A stretch of 64,000 nucleotides of DNA from Pyrobaculum ferrireducens (GCF_000234805.1 NC_016645.1:1650391-1714390); one strand, 5' to 3'. Positions 8,826 to 17,280 are shown, numbered from the stretch's first letter. Notes: generated by a model from the letters alone, not told the origin. Program-made: numbers and translations.

Positions 8826-9850
8826 TTAGTCTTGCTATCGTTTTTGAGGGTTTAGCCTTCGGGCCCCAGGTGCTGTCTGATGTGGTTTGTTCGCGGGTGG
8901 AGAGGGAGGGTTTGTCTGGCGTGATTTTAGTCGGTGGGTCGTTTAGCTGTATCTACAGAGTGGTGTCTCTCGCGTAAGAGAGGACGCGGCGAGGGTTTTC
9001 AAAGCCGCATAGCCAGGCTCCCCTAGAGGCTGGCTCTCTTTGCGGGGTTGTGTGGAGATCGGCGTTGGGCGCCGGATTCAAAGCGCTAGTCTAACCACAG
9101 CACCTCCAAAAAGCCAACAAGGCAGACCTAGCGACGGCTAAGGGGTGGTATACAGCGCTTGCAAGCCACGCCGGAATTCTCTCCACCGCGAGAGATCCCG
9201 CCGCGGAATTAGAGGCGAAGCAAATAGACATGTCGAAGACGAGACGCATGATATCAACCTGGCGACTGTAAACATGTTGCTGGCTGGGTTCGCCTATGAG
9301 TCAAGTCGAGAGGCGTGGTTCCAGCTTCTCGGCCGCTGGGTGTAGATCTGAGGGCTAACCGTCCTTGCCGCTGTTGCGGGGTTATGAGCGGGCGCTCCCC
9401 TGTAATCCGGTGTTTTGTCTTGTGATATATTGAGGGGGCGTGGCACACCGGAGGAGTCGTGCCTTTTGTTGCTGGCAATCCGGCTACGGATGCGTTGTTG
9501 TGTGCGGTGTTGTGGATGCTTTGCTTCGGCGGTTTGCGGCTCCCCATGGGGCAGTTTATGAAGTCATGTATCTTTTACCACCGCGGTGGTGAGGTGTCGA
9601 AGGGGTAAGGCTGGGCTCTGAGAGGGATGTGGAGTGTCTATTTAGGGAGGTGCGCTGGTGGGGTCTAGCTCGTTCCTCGGGCGCTACCGCGGAGGCCACA
9701 TGCGGGGATCTGTACCCCTAAATAAAGCGTGTGGCTCGTTGCGGCGTCTCTGGCGGATGCGACGGAGATGGCATGCGGTTTATTGTGTCTTGGCTGATGG
9801 CGGCTGTGTGGCTGTGGTTGCGATAACCTTTTAACACTGTGTGTTGTATT
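8826..9850. other. Long region without a recognisable gene
   Basis: No open frame in this stretch has a family signature. It holds a nested hairpin at 9005-9045 and otherwise mixed-composition DNA. A TATA-like CCTTTTAAC at 9828-9836 belongs to the antitoxin gene that follows. Confidence 0.5.
9005..9045 (+). other. Nested hairpin
   Basis: CCGCA (9005-9009) pairs with TGCGG (9041-9045), and inside it AGCCAG (9011-9016) pairs with CTGGCT (9030-9035). Read on the minus strand it contains GGCTATGCGGCT, a string also present in both copies of the 80-base repeat. It may be a third, rearranged relative or a chance match. Confidence 0.3.
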
Positions 9851-9854
9851 AGAT

Positions 9855-10070
9855 GTGGAGGAGGTTGTTGAGGCTTTTGAAGAGGGTAGGAGGGTTAGGA
9901 GGGAGTGGGCTGATTGGGAGTTCATAAACTCGTTGCCTCCTAAGCTGAGGGCGGCTTTGAAGTACTACGTGGAGACGGGTGATATCTACGTGGCGTCGCG
10001 CATCGCCGGCCTCTCTGTCGATGAGTTTAACGAGCTGAGGATTAGGGCGCGTGTCCCCAGCGTCACGTGA
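9855..10070 (+). CDS. Antitoxin-like protein (partner of PIN toxin)
   Basis: The 71-residue protein has an acidic, helical N-terminus and a helix-turn-helix-like end (ETGDIYVASRIAGLSVDEF). That end is common in small archaeal antitoxins that precede PIN toxins. The GTG start at 9855 lies about 23 bases after the TATA box CCTTTTAAC, fitting a leaderless transcript. The gene overlaps the toxin gene by 20 bases, so the two are co-translated. It would bind and neutralise the PIN protein and perhaps autoregulate the operon. Confidence 0.65.
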   Translation: MEEVVEAFEEGRRVRREWADWEFINSLPPKLRAALKYYVETGDIYVASRIAGLSVDEFNELRIRARVPSVT

Positions 10071-10536
10071 GGCTCTTGCGGATACCTCTTTTCTAGTGGA
10101 CTGGGCTAGGTATTCCAATCGGAATCTCCTGTTTAAGCTTTTTGACGTGGTGCACGTCCCCGAGTCTGTTTTGAGGGAAATTAAGCTACCGCCGGCTGTA
10201 GATTGGGTTGCGGAGAGCCTCGCCGCTGGTAACATGGCGCTTTTCACGGAGACCCCCGACGTGGAGGAGGAGGCGCGTAGAATTATGGCGGCTGGCTGTG
10301 ATAAGCCGCTGAAGAGGGTGGACTTCCCCGAGGCTGTGTGCCTCGCCGCTGGGGTGAGGTTTGGGTACGTCGTCTTGACTGAAAACGGCGGCGCGTATTT
10401 TGCCCCGAGGGTGCTAGGCCTAGGGGTAGAGGTGTGGCGGGCGTTTGAGGTCATTGTTGAGGCGTGGCGCGCCGGCTACGTTGAGGATGTCGTCGGGGAG
10501 TTGAGGAGGTATGAGAGAGAGGCGTTGCATTTATAG
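10051..10536 (+). CDS. PIN-domain toxin (VapC-like ribonuclease)
   Basis: The 161-residue protein begins with the PIN signature LADTSFLVDW. It has an acidic helix (PESVLREI) and a later block FPEAVCLAAGVRFGYVVLTENGG, matching the order of PIN catalytic residues; the usual final Asp is replaced by Glu-Asn. PIN toxins are Mg-dependent RNases. The GTG start at 10051 overlaps the antitoxin gene. The 60-residue C-terminal extension rich in Glu, Val and Arg is longer than in a minimal VapC. Confidence 0.65.
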   Translation: MSPASREALADTSFLVDWARYSNRNLLFKLFDVVHVPESVLREIKLPPAVDWVAESLAAGNMALFTETPDVEEEARRIMAAGCDKPLKRVDFPEAVCLAAGVRFGYVVLTENGGAYFAPRVLGLGVEVWRAFEVIVEAWRAGYVEDVVGELRRYEREALHL

Positions 10537-10597
10537 AGTGGCGGCAAATCTACCCCTTTAGGGCTGGGTAAGGTTTTTAGCCGGCGTTTATTTAGAC

Positions 10598-11978
10598 ATG
10601 GTGGTGAGGCGCTCGGTCGCAGTGCCGCTTTTGCTGGATGGCAACCAGTTTCTGGACTTTCTAGAGCTGGAGAGGGGGTATAAGAAAGCTAAGCGACTTG
10701 TTGTAGAGTACTTAGTGCAGAATTACAAGGTTAGGAGCGCTAGTTACTTCAAGGTGTGGCACGAGGTGAAAGACGCGGTGAGGCGGCTCGGCCTGCCGTC
10801 TGCATACGCCCAGCAGGCGGTGAAAGACGCCATGGAGACGTACAACGCCTGGACTGAGGCTGGCAGGAGGCCTCCCGCGGTTAGGCGCGTAGCGCCCTAC
10901 GTCGCCGAGACCTCATGGCGCCCCAATGCGCTTACATCGCTGTCAGTACGCCTAATGTCTGAGAGGTACGCCGCGGAGCTCTGGCCCCACAAGCGCTTCT
11001 GGCTCTTCGAGTGGCTGGTCAGAATAGGCAGAGCCAAGAGATCGTCTACGATACGGCTGAGGCGGGTGAAGAACAGGGTATACGCCGTGTTTACGTACGA
11101 GGTGGAACCCGAGGCGGGAAAGGAGCCCGTAGCGATCATGGCCTTCGACGTGAACGAAAATACGGTAGTTGCGGCTCGGGTGGACCTGAAGGCCACAGTC
11201 GACAGAGTGTCGCAGTGGAATCAGCAGTGGATTCAGCCCTCTATATCTATCCGCGTCTTTAGAACCGACTCCGGCCGTCTGGCGAAGAGATACGACGCGG
11301 TTAGGCGCAGGTGGGCGGAGGAGTTCACCGTAGAGATAGACGGAAAGAGGCTTTCTGGCGCCCACACGAGGGACTACAGGAAGAGGGTTAAGAGGTTGAG
11401 GGAGCGGGACAGGAAGCGGGATAAGGTAAACAAGGTCGCCCACGAGCTCACTAGGGAGCCAGCAGTCCTCGTGACGGAGAACGTCGGTAAAAAGCCGCAG
11501 GAGGAGAATGGTAGAGGACAAAAAGAGCCCACGGCTCAGACACCGGATAAAGCAGACGCCCATTAAGGCCGTGGTAGAGAAGGTTAGGGATAAGGCGGAG
11601 GAGAGGGGACTAAAGGTTCTGCTGGTGTCGGCCTACAGAAACTCTAAGACCTGTCCAATACACGGCGTTGAGATGTCCTTCCCCCTCGGCCCAAAGCTCG
11701 GCCTCTGCCCGAGGGGCCACTGGGTGCACAGAGACGTAGCCTCTGTGCTGAATATGTTGAAGAAGGCAACAGAGAAACTGGAGGGGAAGTACGCAGAAGC
11801 CGTTAAGAGAGCTCTATCCGCCGTGGACGAGAAGATGTTAGAGGAGTGGTCCAGGCAGGTGCTGGAAGCAGAGGGGTCTATCCGAACCCCAAGGCCCGCC
11901 GTGCTGGCCCGGGCCAGCCCCATGACCCCCGCCGGGCGAGGAGACGGTGACCCCGATGGGGACCGAGGGCGCCTATGA
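10598..11978 (+). pseudogene. tnpB: TnpB RNA-guided nuclease, split by a frameshift
   Basis: The first frame (10598-11566) holds the N-terminal part, the RuvC-I aspartate in MAFDVNENTVV and the RuvC-II glutamate in VLVTENVGKK. The second frame (11508-11978) holds the zinc finger (CPIHG...CPRGHW) and the RuvC-III aspartate in HRDVASVLNML. The frames join near 11505 with one extra A or two missing bases. The second frame has ATG 11508 preceded by GGAGGAG, so separate translation of the C-terminal part is possible. As it stands no single polypeptide carries all three catalytic acids. All key residues are otherwise present, suggesting a recent break. Confidence 0.75.
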
Positions 11979-11998
11979 GCCGCCCCTCAGAGGGGCGG
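11946..11998 (+). ncRNA. Candidate omega-RNA / right-end hairpins of the TnpB element
   Basis: Two hairpins follow one another: CCCC-GAT-GGGG near 11951-11961 and a perfect 8-base stem CCGCCCCT / AGGGGCGG at 11980-11998 with loop CAG. They overlap and directly follow the tnpB 3' end, where TnpB guide RNAs are encoded. The guide would lie just beyond the element end. Confidence 0.5.
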
Positions 11999-12000
11999 GG

Positions 12001-12341
12001 AGGAGGCCATGAGGACTTCAGAGAGTTGCTGAGAAGGGCAAATATTCCAATTGTCTTGTAGCGACTCCGCCATTGCACGGTAACCACCGTGGGATGGCAC
12101 AGGTCAGTAAGGGCCGCCGCCGTAGTGTTGGGCCATCTGGTCATAGGCCGGTGTGTCGCAACCGCCGCGCCGTATGTGGAGATTTTGCGCACCGCACCGC
12201 GGCTTGACATCGATCTGCGATCTCACAAATGGGTAGCCTAGTTGGATAGGAGCGTCTGGGGTCTGGCTAGTTTCTGGATCTGGGCCGTTTGGGGTTGCTG
12301 GAGTATTTGTGTAGAGCGAGGGGGCGCCGTAGCGCGTCTGC
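12001..12341. other. No intact gene seen
   Basis: Minus-strand open frames cover part of this stretch but show no recognisable family. It may be the insertion target of the TnpB element and so contain remnants of an older gene. Confidence 0.35.
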
Positions 12342-12423
12342 GCTAGGTCCTTGGCTGTGCTGGAGGCTATGCGGCTAGATTAGGGGCGCCCTTCACCTTT
12401 TCTGGATACCGCCGTGGCGGCGC
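12342..12423 (+). repeat. 80-base structured repeat, copy B
   Basis: This copy matches 7101-7180 with roughly 85% identity by eye. The 3' hairpin reads GCCG-TGG-CGGC where copy A reads ACCG-TAG-CGGT, a paired A-T to G-C change. It ends about 17 bases before the TATA box of the RNA candidate at 12467. Confidence 0.6.
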
Positions 12424-12439
12424 TGTGTGTGGCGGAAAA

Positions 12440-12448
12440 GTTTATAAC
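12440..12448 (+). promoter_or_regulatory. TATA box of the RNA candidate
   Basis: AAAAGTTTATAACTT is centred near 12444, about 25 bases before the first base of the stem-forming segment. No plausible start codon lies at leaderless distance, which favours a non-coding transcript. Confidence 0.55.
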
Positions 12449-12466
12449 TTCGTGTGTAGAAGAGAG

Positions 12467-12541
12467 GCGCCGGGCGGGCTCCCCTCAGTTCCCTATCTTC
12501 AGAGGTCTGTCCGCGTGGATCTGGTCATCGCCCGCCCGGCG
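12467..12541 (+). ncRNA. Candidate small structured RNA
   Basis: GCCGGGCGGGC (12469-12479) pairs perfectly with GCCCGCCCGGC (12530-12540), an 11-base GC stem closing a loop of 50 bases. An inner CCTC/GAGG stem (12483-12486 with 12502-12505) is possible. The segment starts about 25 bases after a good TATA box. It does not fold as a tRNA and lacks box C and D motifs. Pyrobaculum species are known to have single-hairpin H/ACA-like guide RNAs, so that class is one possibility. A diverged copy lies at 8750-8825. Confidence 0.5.
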
Positions 12542-12662
12542 AATGTAATTATGCCGAGGGTTTAAGAATCGGATGTGGGGAGGGTTTTGTGGTTTTTTGT
12601 GTTGTCTGGGTTTTTGGCTGAGTTTGTGGGTGGCGGATGTGAGGATCGCCTAGGTGCGGCGG

Positions 12663-13220
12663 CTAGCGGAGGGCTGTCTTGAGCTCTTCCAGCGCCTTTT
12701 CCAGTTCTTGGCTCCACTTGACTCGGGGTTTGAGGGACTCGGCGTATCTAATCACTCCTTGGACGAGCTTAACCACGTCGTAAGCCGCCTCCTCGCTACT
12801 CCTATACTTAGAAAGGGCCATGTCGGGATCCGGCCCGTGGTACTGGTAGTCGTGGAGGTTAAGGGCCTTGTCAGTCCACAGAGAGATGTCGGGGTGGCCT
12901 ATCTGCTCCAGCATCTGGGAGAGGGTTTTCATCCTCCCAGTGGGCAGTCGGGGCACCGCCGTTGTCTCCAGCCACCTCCTCTCCTCCTCTGTCCTGGCGA
13001 GGGATTTCAGCTTGTCTAGCTCTAGCCTCAATAAGGCGGCCATTAGGGCTTTCCACGCCTGAGAGGCCTTGCCGGCGGCGTTTCTAACGAGGCCCTCTTC
13101 GAGGTATCTCAACGCCAGCCGGGCCTCGACGAAGGCCTCTAGGAGGCGGGCTGTTACATAGCCTTCGCTGGTGGGTTTAGGTAGGGGCTTATCCAAAGTC
13201 TTTGCCAGAGCCACGTCCAC
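12663..13220 (-). CDS. PaREP1-family protein
   Basis: The 185-residue helical protein starts near KPLPKPTSEGYVTARLLEA, has a central helix (YLEEGLVRNAAGKASQAWKA), and carries the family hallmark LHDYQYHGPDPDMALSKYR near residue 125. Three more copies occur here (15772, 49184, 58932). PaREP1/PaREP8 genes are a repeated family of Thermoproteales with no proven function. The helical layout with nearby invariant polar residues recalls HEPN domains, which is only inference. The TATA box TTATATTTAA near 13231-13240 is about 21 bases from GTG 13214, so that start is as likely as GTG 13220. Confidence 0.8.
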   Translation of the reverse strand: MDVALAKTLDKPLPKPTSEGYVTARLLEAFVEARLALRYLEEGLVRNAAGKASQAWKALMAALLRLELDKLKSLARTEEERRWLETTAVPRLPTGRMKTLSQMLEQIGHPDISLWTDKALNLHDYQYHGPDPDMALSKYRSSEEAAYDVVKLVQGVIRYAESLKPRVKWSQELEKALEELKTALR

Positions 13221-13350
13221 ACTAGCCAGTTTATATTTAATTAATGTGGCTTTTGGTGGCCGCCGCTCTGTAGTGGGCAGGCGTGTGGACTGGGGTGGTG
13301 GCTGTAGGCACCTACCTCGACGCCTCCGTCTTTACCGGTGTCTAGCGTCT

Positions 13351-13827
13351 TTATGCGTGGTTCTGGAGTATTTTCCTTGCCTCGTCTAGCATTTTCTTGA
13401 CTTTGTCTACGCCTGTTTTTACGTATTCTATTGTTAGCTTGCCTTCGTGGAATCCCCAGACGTGTAGGTCGTATGCGGCGTTCCAGCCGTCTTGGACCCA
13501 GTCGCCTAGGATTTTGGCGAGGGTTTTGCTCGCCATGCTGAGCAAGTAGGTGTACCACCTGCCCTCTCTGAGGAACCTGCCGTATTCGGGGGTTCTGTAT
13601 TTCTCCGCCAGGGCCTTTACCACCTCTTCGGCGGCTTTGTAGGCCTTTTCGCTGGCCTGGACGGCGTCGCCTTTGTTTACGTACTCCTGGCACTCCTCCA
13701 TGTACCTCTCGGCGAGTTTGAGCCTCTCCCTGGAGCTCTCCTCGGGATCCCCGGCGCTTAGGGCGTCAAGTAGGAGTTCCTCTACGTTAATTCCTCTCAT
13801 CTCCAGCTTTTTAATCAGCTCCTCCAC
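13351..13827 (-). CDS. PaREP1/PaREP8-family protein
   Basis: This 158-residue helical protein contains YMEECQEYVNKGDAVQASEK (a TPR-like helix pair typical of the family), KAAEEVVKALAEKY and the hallmark LHVWGFHEGKL near its C-terminus. It is the shorter PaREP subtype, paralogous to 57052-57570. GTG 13827 is chosen because a TATA box (TTTTAAATC, centred near 13853) lies 26 bases upstream; a longer frame to 13884 crosses that box. It may function with the adjacent longer PaREP1 protein, as both lie on the minus strand. Confidence 0.75.
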   Translation of the reverse strand: MEELIKKLEMRGINVEELLLDALSAGDPEESSRERLKLAERYMEECQEYVNKGDAVQASEKAYKAAEEVVKALAEKYRTPEYGRFLREGRWYTYLLSMASKTLAKILGDWVQDGWNAAYDLHVWGFHEGKLTIEYVKTGVDKVKKMLDEARKILQNHA

Positions 13828-13884
13828 AGTGTGGTTGGGAACTTTATCTTTTAAATCTCTCCCCAGTGCCGGGCAACTGGGCAC

Positions 13885-14387
13885 ACCGCCACGCGGAAGT
13901 GCAGATGCGCGTCCTGGGCGCGCTGAAGAGGCGGCATGTGGGTAGATTTTTGGGGACCCCCCAGACTTAAAAACCTAGGCCTAGGGCAGAGCCGTCACCC
14001 GGGAGTTTTATAGACAATGCAGGTTCCGCGGCGGCCGCCGCGTCTTTGAGGCGTTTACCCGACGCGGGACGCGCGGTCAGGGCGGCTGTCGTGCGTCGGG
14101 TGGAGGCGGTCTTTCAATTCTAAGGGCCTGCCCCCCATCGGCGAACACCGCTTCGACGCTCGGGTTAGAGACGGCATAACGCCCTCTACGCCACCACGAT
14201 GGACACAGCCTATACCTGCGTTTAGCTTAGAGCCACCTCCTAGCCTTGCGGGTAGGAACGGCGGCCTTCCACGCGCGATTCCCGCCGTGTGTTCTCTAAG
14301 GACTATCTTGCGGCCCGCGCCCGATCGCTTGGTGGTTGAGCAGTGCGTTCCGCAAGCCGGGGGCACGACGTCCTCTCGACTAGGCTT
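13885..14387. other. No gene seen
   Basis: GC-rich DNA without a convincing frame. It includes the perfect 12-base palindrome CCTAGGCCTAGG at 13974-13985. The TATA box for the HEPN gene begins at 14388. Confidence 0.4.
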
Positions 14388-14415
14388 CTATTTAAACCGG
14401 GGGAGTAGCTTCCAT

Positions 14416-14770
14416 ATGCGGCTTTTGGAACAGCTTGATAGGGTGAAGAGGTATCTGGCCTTGCTGAGGGAGAGGCTGGAGGGGGGCGGGGACTTGTTTG
14501 CCCTTGAGCGCCTCGCGGAGCTCGTGGCCCAGTCTGTTCTCGACCTGGCGGCTATGTGGGCGGCGGCTGAGGGGGGGCGAGAAGCCGGCCACCTATAGGG
14601 ATCTGGCGGCATTCTTGGCGCGGAAGATAGGCTAAGGGGGGTTCCTGAGGCGCCTCGCCTCTTTTAGGAATATAATTGTGCGTAGATATTACCAGCTGGA
14701 CGAGGCGAGGGAGCTGGAGGCCTTCCGCGAGATCGCCTCCACTATGCCGCAGATCGTCGAGGCCCTGGAG
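14416..14770 (+). pseudogene. HEPN-domain (DUF86-like) toxin, frameshifted and interrupted
   Basis: Starting at ATG 14416, about 23 bases after the TATA box CTATTTAAACC, the frame encodes a HEPN-type helix set (LDRVKRYLALLRERLEGGG, LERLAELVAQSVLDLAAMW). At the G7 run near 14571 the frame shifts to EKPATYRDLAAFLARKIG. It meets TAA at 14633, then continues in the same frame as FLRRLASFRNIIVRRYYQLDE. In HEPN toxins this last block carries R-x4-6-H (usually RNIIVHRY); here the His is Arg. The gene therefore has one frameshift, one stop and a lost catalytic His. Confidence 0.7.
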
Positions 14771-15178
14771 GCGAAGTTGCCCGGCGATCCTTGCATAGAC
14801 GACGTGGGGAGGCTGAGGGAGGTTTTCGAGAGGCACGGCGTGGTTTACGCCGTCGTCTTCGGCTCCGTGGCCAAGAAGGGGTGCGGCCGCGATCTTGACC
14901 TAGCCGTCAAGTTCACGAGGCCGGTAGGTCTGTGGGATCTCGCGGGCTTCGCGGCCGACGTGGCGGAGGCCCTGGGCCTCGACTACGGACAAGTAGACGT
15001 GGTGGACATAGACACGGCGCCCCCCGGCGTCCTCCTATCTATCCTCGAGGGAGTACCTGTGTACAACGAGGAGAGGGCGAGGGAGGACTTGGCGCGGAGG
15101 TACATAGAGCTCCTAGATGTGGGCGAGGCTTGGCACGCCGCACAGCAGAGGCTCGCGAGGCGGCGAGGCCGCGCGTAG
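14678..15178 (+). CDS. Minimal nucleotidyltransferase (MNT) domain fused to HEPN tail
   Basis: The 166-residue frame begins inside the HEPN C-terminal helix and then carries the nucleotidyltransferase motif VVFGSVAKKGCGRDLDLAV (GS...DxD) near residue 60. A third acidic site VDVVDID lies near 105. MNT antitoxins of HEPN-MNT systems modify their toxin with nucleotides. Here both domains seem to have been one polypeptide, since no start codon separates them convincingly; GTG 14678 is the first usable start now. The MNT part looks intact and may outlive its toxin. Confidence 0.7.
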   Translation: MRRYYQLDEARELEAFREIASTMPQIVEALEAKLPGDPCIDDVGRLREVFERHGVVYAVVFGSVAKKGCGRDLDLAVKFTRPVGLWDLAGFAADVAEALGLDYGQVDVVDIDTAPPGVLLSILEGVPVYNEERAREDLARRYIELLDVGEAWHAAQQRLARRRGRA

Positions 15179-15771
15179 AGAGATTTAGCCCCCGGCGATC
15201 CTTCATACCTCTATCAATCCGCCGCCTAGCCCATTCTCTGCCACTTCCTCAGATGTTGGGCCTCTCCGCCGTTAATTCGCGGACATACCGGACCTCCCGG
15301 CGGCATTCCCGACCCCCATTACGGCGGGGACAAAGCTGGAGACGGCGAGGGGCATGCGAATCCCGCATGTCTCCGACGCAGATCTGTTTATCGACCCCTC
15401 CTCTGGCCGTTATCTTTAGCGGCCTCCCGGGACCCCAATCCCCCTTCAACTACAGTTCTTAAAGAGCCGCGCCAGCTCTACACAACTATGTCTACGCACA
15501 ACGCCTCAAGCCTATCGATTAGCTGTCTAGCCCCCGCGGTATGGGTATTCCTTAAAAACGGCGTTAGCTAACACATCGCGCCGACTACGGCTATGCCAAT
15601 GGACCACGCCTACAGCCTCTTCTAACACCTCCCCTATCGGGAGCTACAGAACGCCCCACGTTACTTATTTATCCCAATACGGCGTACATACGTGACTATC
15701 CACGAAATAGTAGGACTTTCAAAAACTGTCTAGGCGGATTTTATCTCATAATAAGCTTTTAAACCTGCCGC
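15179..15771. other. No gene seen
   Basis: About 590 bases without a recognisable frame, RNA or repeat. The AT-rich end (AAGCTTTTAAACC, 15753-15765) is the TATA box of the PaREP1 gene that follows. Confidence 0.45.
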
Positions 15772-16329
15772 ATGTACGTGGATGTGGAGGTTTTGGAGAG
15801 GCCTCTCCCAAAGCCCTCTGCGGAGGACTACGTCAATGCCCGCCTTCTTGAGGCGCTTGTGGAGGCTGGGCTGGCTCTTGAGTACCTCCGCCGCGGCCTC
15901 GTTAGAAACGCAACGGGGAAGGCTTTTCAAGCTTGGAGAGCGTTGATGGCGGCCCTCCTCAGACTTGAGTTAGATAAGCTGAAGACTCTAGCCAGAAGCG
16001 ACGAGGAGAAGAGGTGGCTAGAGTCCACCGCGGTGCCCCGGGTCCCGACCAGCCGTATGAAGGCTCTGTCCCAGTTGCTTGAGGAGGTTGGGCACGCTAA
16101 GATTGCCCTAGGAACTGCTCTGGCTCTTAATCTCCACGACTACCAGTACCACGGGCCGGATCCGGACATGGCCCTGTCGAAGTACCGTAGTAGGGAGGAG
16201 GCGGCTGGTGACATCCTATTGTTATTGAGGGAGCTCGCCGAGAGGGTAGAGGCGCTGAGGGGTAGGGTCAAGTGGGGCGGAGAGCTGGAGAAGGCGCTGG
16301 GGGAGCTGATGCGGGAGCTGGCGACGTAG
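15772..16329 (+). CDS. PaREP1-family protein
   Basis: The 185-residue protein shares the layout of the other long PaREP1 copies: PLPKPSAEDYVNARLLEALV, a central helix GLVRNATGKAFQAWRALMAA, and YHGPDPDMALSKYR near residue 127. The upstream TATA element lies only about 12-15 bases before ATG 15772. Leaderless spacing instead points to a start at GTG 15778 or 15784. The same spacing occurs before the 58932-59489 copy, so these two are close relatives. Confidence 0.8.
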   Translation: MYVDVEVLERPLPKPSAEDYVNARLLEALVEAGLALEYLRRGLVRNATGKAFQAWRALMAALLRLELDKLKTLARSDEEKRWLESTAVPRVPTSRMKALSQLLEEVGHAKIALGTALALNLHDYQYHGPDPDMALSKYRSREEAAGDILLLLRELAERVEALRGRVKWGGELEKALGELMRELAT

Positions 16330-16626
16330 CTACATATGTTTCTGGGTTTTGCGCTTCTCCACAGTCGTGGAGCCTTGAGGTATTGGAGAGTGGCGGGATA
16401 GGGGGATTTGCCGCGTGTAGGTGGGGGGTTTGTTGCCTGGCAGTTGGGTAGCCGTGGTGGTGTGTGGATAACTGCCTTATGTGCTGTACGGCGGCCTGGA
16501 GTTTTCTGTTGGATCTGCGCCGCTGTGCCTTACTGAGGCTGTGGAGATTTGCGGATATCTGCAGAATAAGACGCCTTAGCTCTGACGTCTGGGAATTTTT
16601 ATTAAATTTAGGTTATTCAGTTGTGT
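16330..16626. other. Intergenic, promoter at the end
   Basis: No gene is visible. TTTATTAAATTT near 16598-16608 is a TATA box about 24 bases before ATG 16627. Confidence 0.4.
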
Positions 16627-16851
16627 ATGAGAGTTGTTAGGGTGTCTAAGAAAAACACGGTGTATATACCTAAGGAGATCGCCGACGCGCTGGGCATTGG
16701 AGAGGGGACACTGCTGGAGCTCCGGGTAGAGGGAGGCACACTGGTGGCCGTGCCGATCCCCAGCCCACTTAAGCTAGCCCTCGAGGGGCCGAAGTTCGCC
16801 AAGACCACCGTGGAGGAGTTTGAGAGGGAGAGCGAGGAGGTGCAACCGTGA
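16627..16851 (+). CDS. vapB: AbrB/SpoVT-type antitoxin (VapB)
   Basis: The 74-residue protein has the swapped-hairpin AbrB pattern: VVRVSKKNTVYIPKEIADAL, GIGEGTLLELRVEGGTLV and VPIPSP. The acidic tail (FERESEEVQP) would contact the toxin. ATG 16627 is chosen over TTG 16621 because of the leaderless TATA spacing. It overlaps the toxin start by 4 bases (GTGA). It is predicted to bind its own promoter and the PIN toxin. Confidence 0.85.
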   Translation: MRVVRVSKKNTVYIPKEIADALGIGEGTLLELRVEGGTLVAVPIPSPLKLALEGPKFAKTTVEEFERESEEVQP

Positions 16852-17270
16852 AGAGGGTACTTCTCGACACCTCGTTTATCCCGCCCATACTGGGGGTCGA
16901 GGTGGAGGGGGCGGCGCCGGTGCTGAAGAGGCTCGATGTGCTGTCGAGGAGAGGTGAGGTGGGGCTTTACTACTCGGATTTCTCCATACTAGAGGCTTTG
17001 TGGAAAATTGCAAAAACCAATTTCGATATTAAGAGAGTGGAGATGGGACTTAGAAGTATTGAACTGGGCCTCCGGAAGGCCTACGCAGACCGCCGCGTCT
17101 TTCTAAAGGCTCTGGAGCTCAGGGGGAGGGGCCATCGGGATGTGGTAGATCTGCTTCTCTACGCAACCGCCGCAAGAAACCACCTCCTCTTCCTGACCAT
17201 GGATAGAGACCTCATAAACTTTCTTGAAAATGCTGGCGAAGATATAAGCATTGTGGTAAACACGCTGTAA
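16848..17270 (+). CDS. vapC: PIN-domain toxin (VapC)
   Basis: The 140-residue PIN protein has LLDTSFIPPILG (first Asp), an acidic residue in SDFSILEALWKI, HRDVVDLLLYATAARNHLLFLTMDRDL (third and fourth acidic sites) and a final strand. It forms a type II toxin-antitoxin pair with the preceding vapB, with which it overlaps by 4 bases. It is expected to cleave RNA. GTG 16848 is the start implied by the overlap. Confidence 0.85.
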   Translation: MKRVLLDTSFIPPILGVEVEGAAPVLKRLDVLSRRGEVGLYYSDFSILEALWKIAKTNFDIKRVEMGLRSIELGLRKAYADRRVFLKALELRGRGHRDVVDLLLYATAARNHLLFLTMDRDLINFLENAGEDISIVVNTL

Positions 17271-17280
17271 GGCGTAGATA

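Larger units (their letters stand above)
10540..12000 (+). mobile_element. IS605-type element carrying only tnpB (IS1341-like)
   Basis: The unit spans a split tnpB and strong 3' hairpins at 11949-11998, in the position of the right-end and guide-RNA region of IS605-family elements. On the left, ACCC...GGGT (about 10551-10569) forms a weak hairpin. There is no TnpA transposase, so it depends on another element to move, or no longer moves. Ends are approximate because no target duplication is expected in this family. Confidence 0.55.

Noticed and set aside
12467-12541. tRNA gene
   Set aside because: Although the size is about right, the closing stem is 11 bases, and no D-, anticodon- or T-arm with the usual conserved loop bases can be fitted.
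13974-13985. Perfect palindrome CCTAGGCCTAGG as an operator
   Set aside because: A single 12-base palindrome in GC-rich spacer, far from any start codon, is not enough evidence for a regulatory site.
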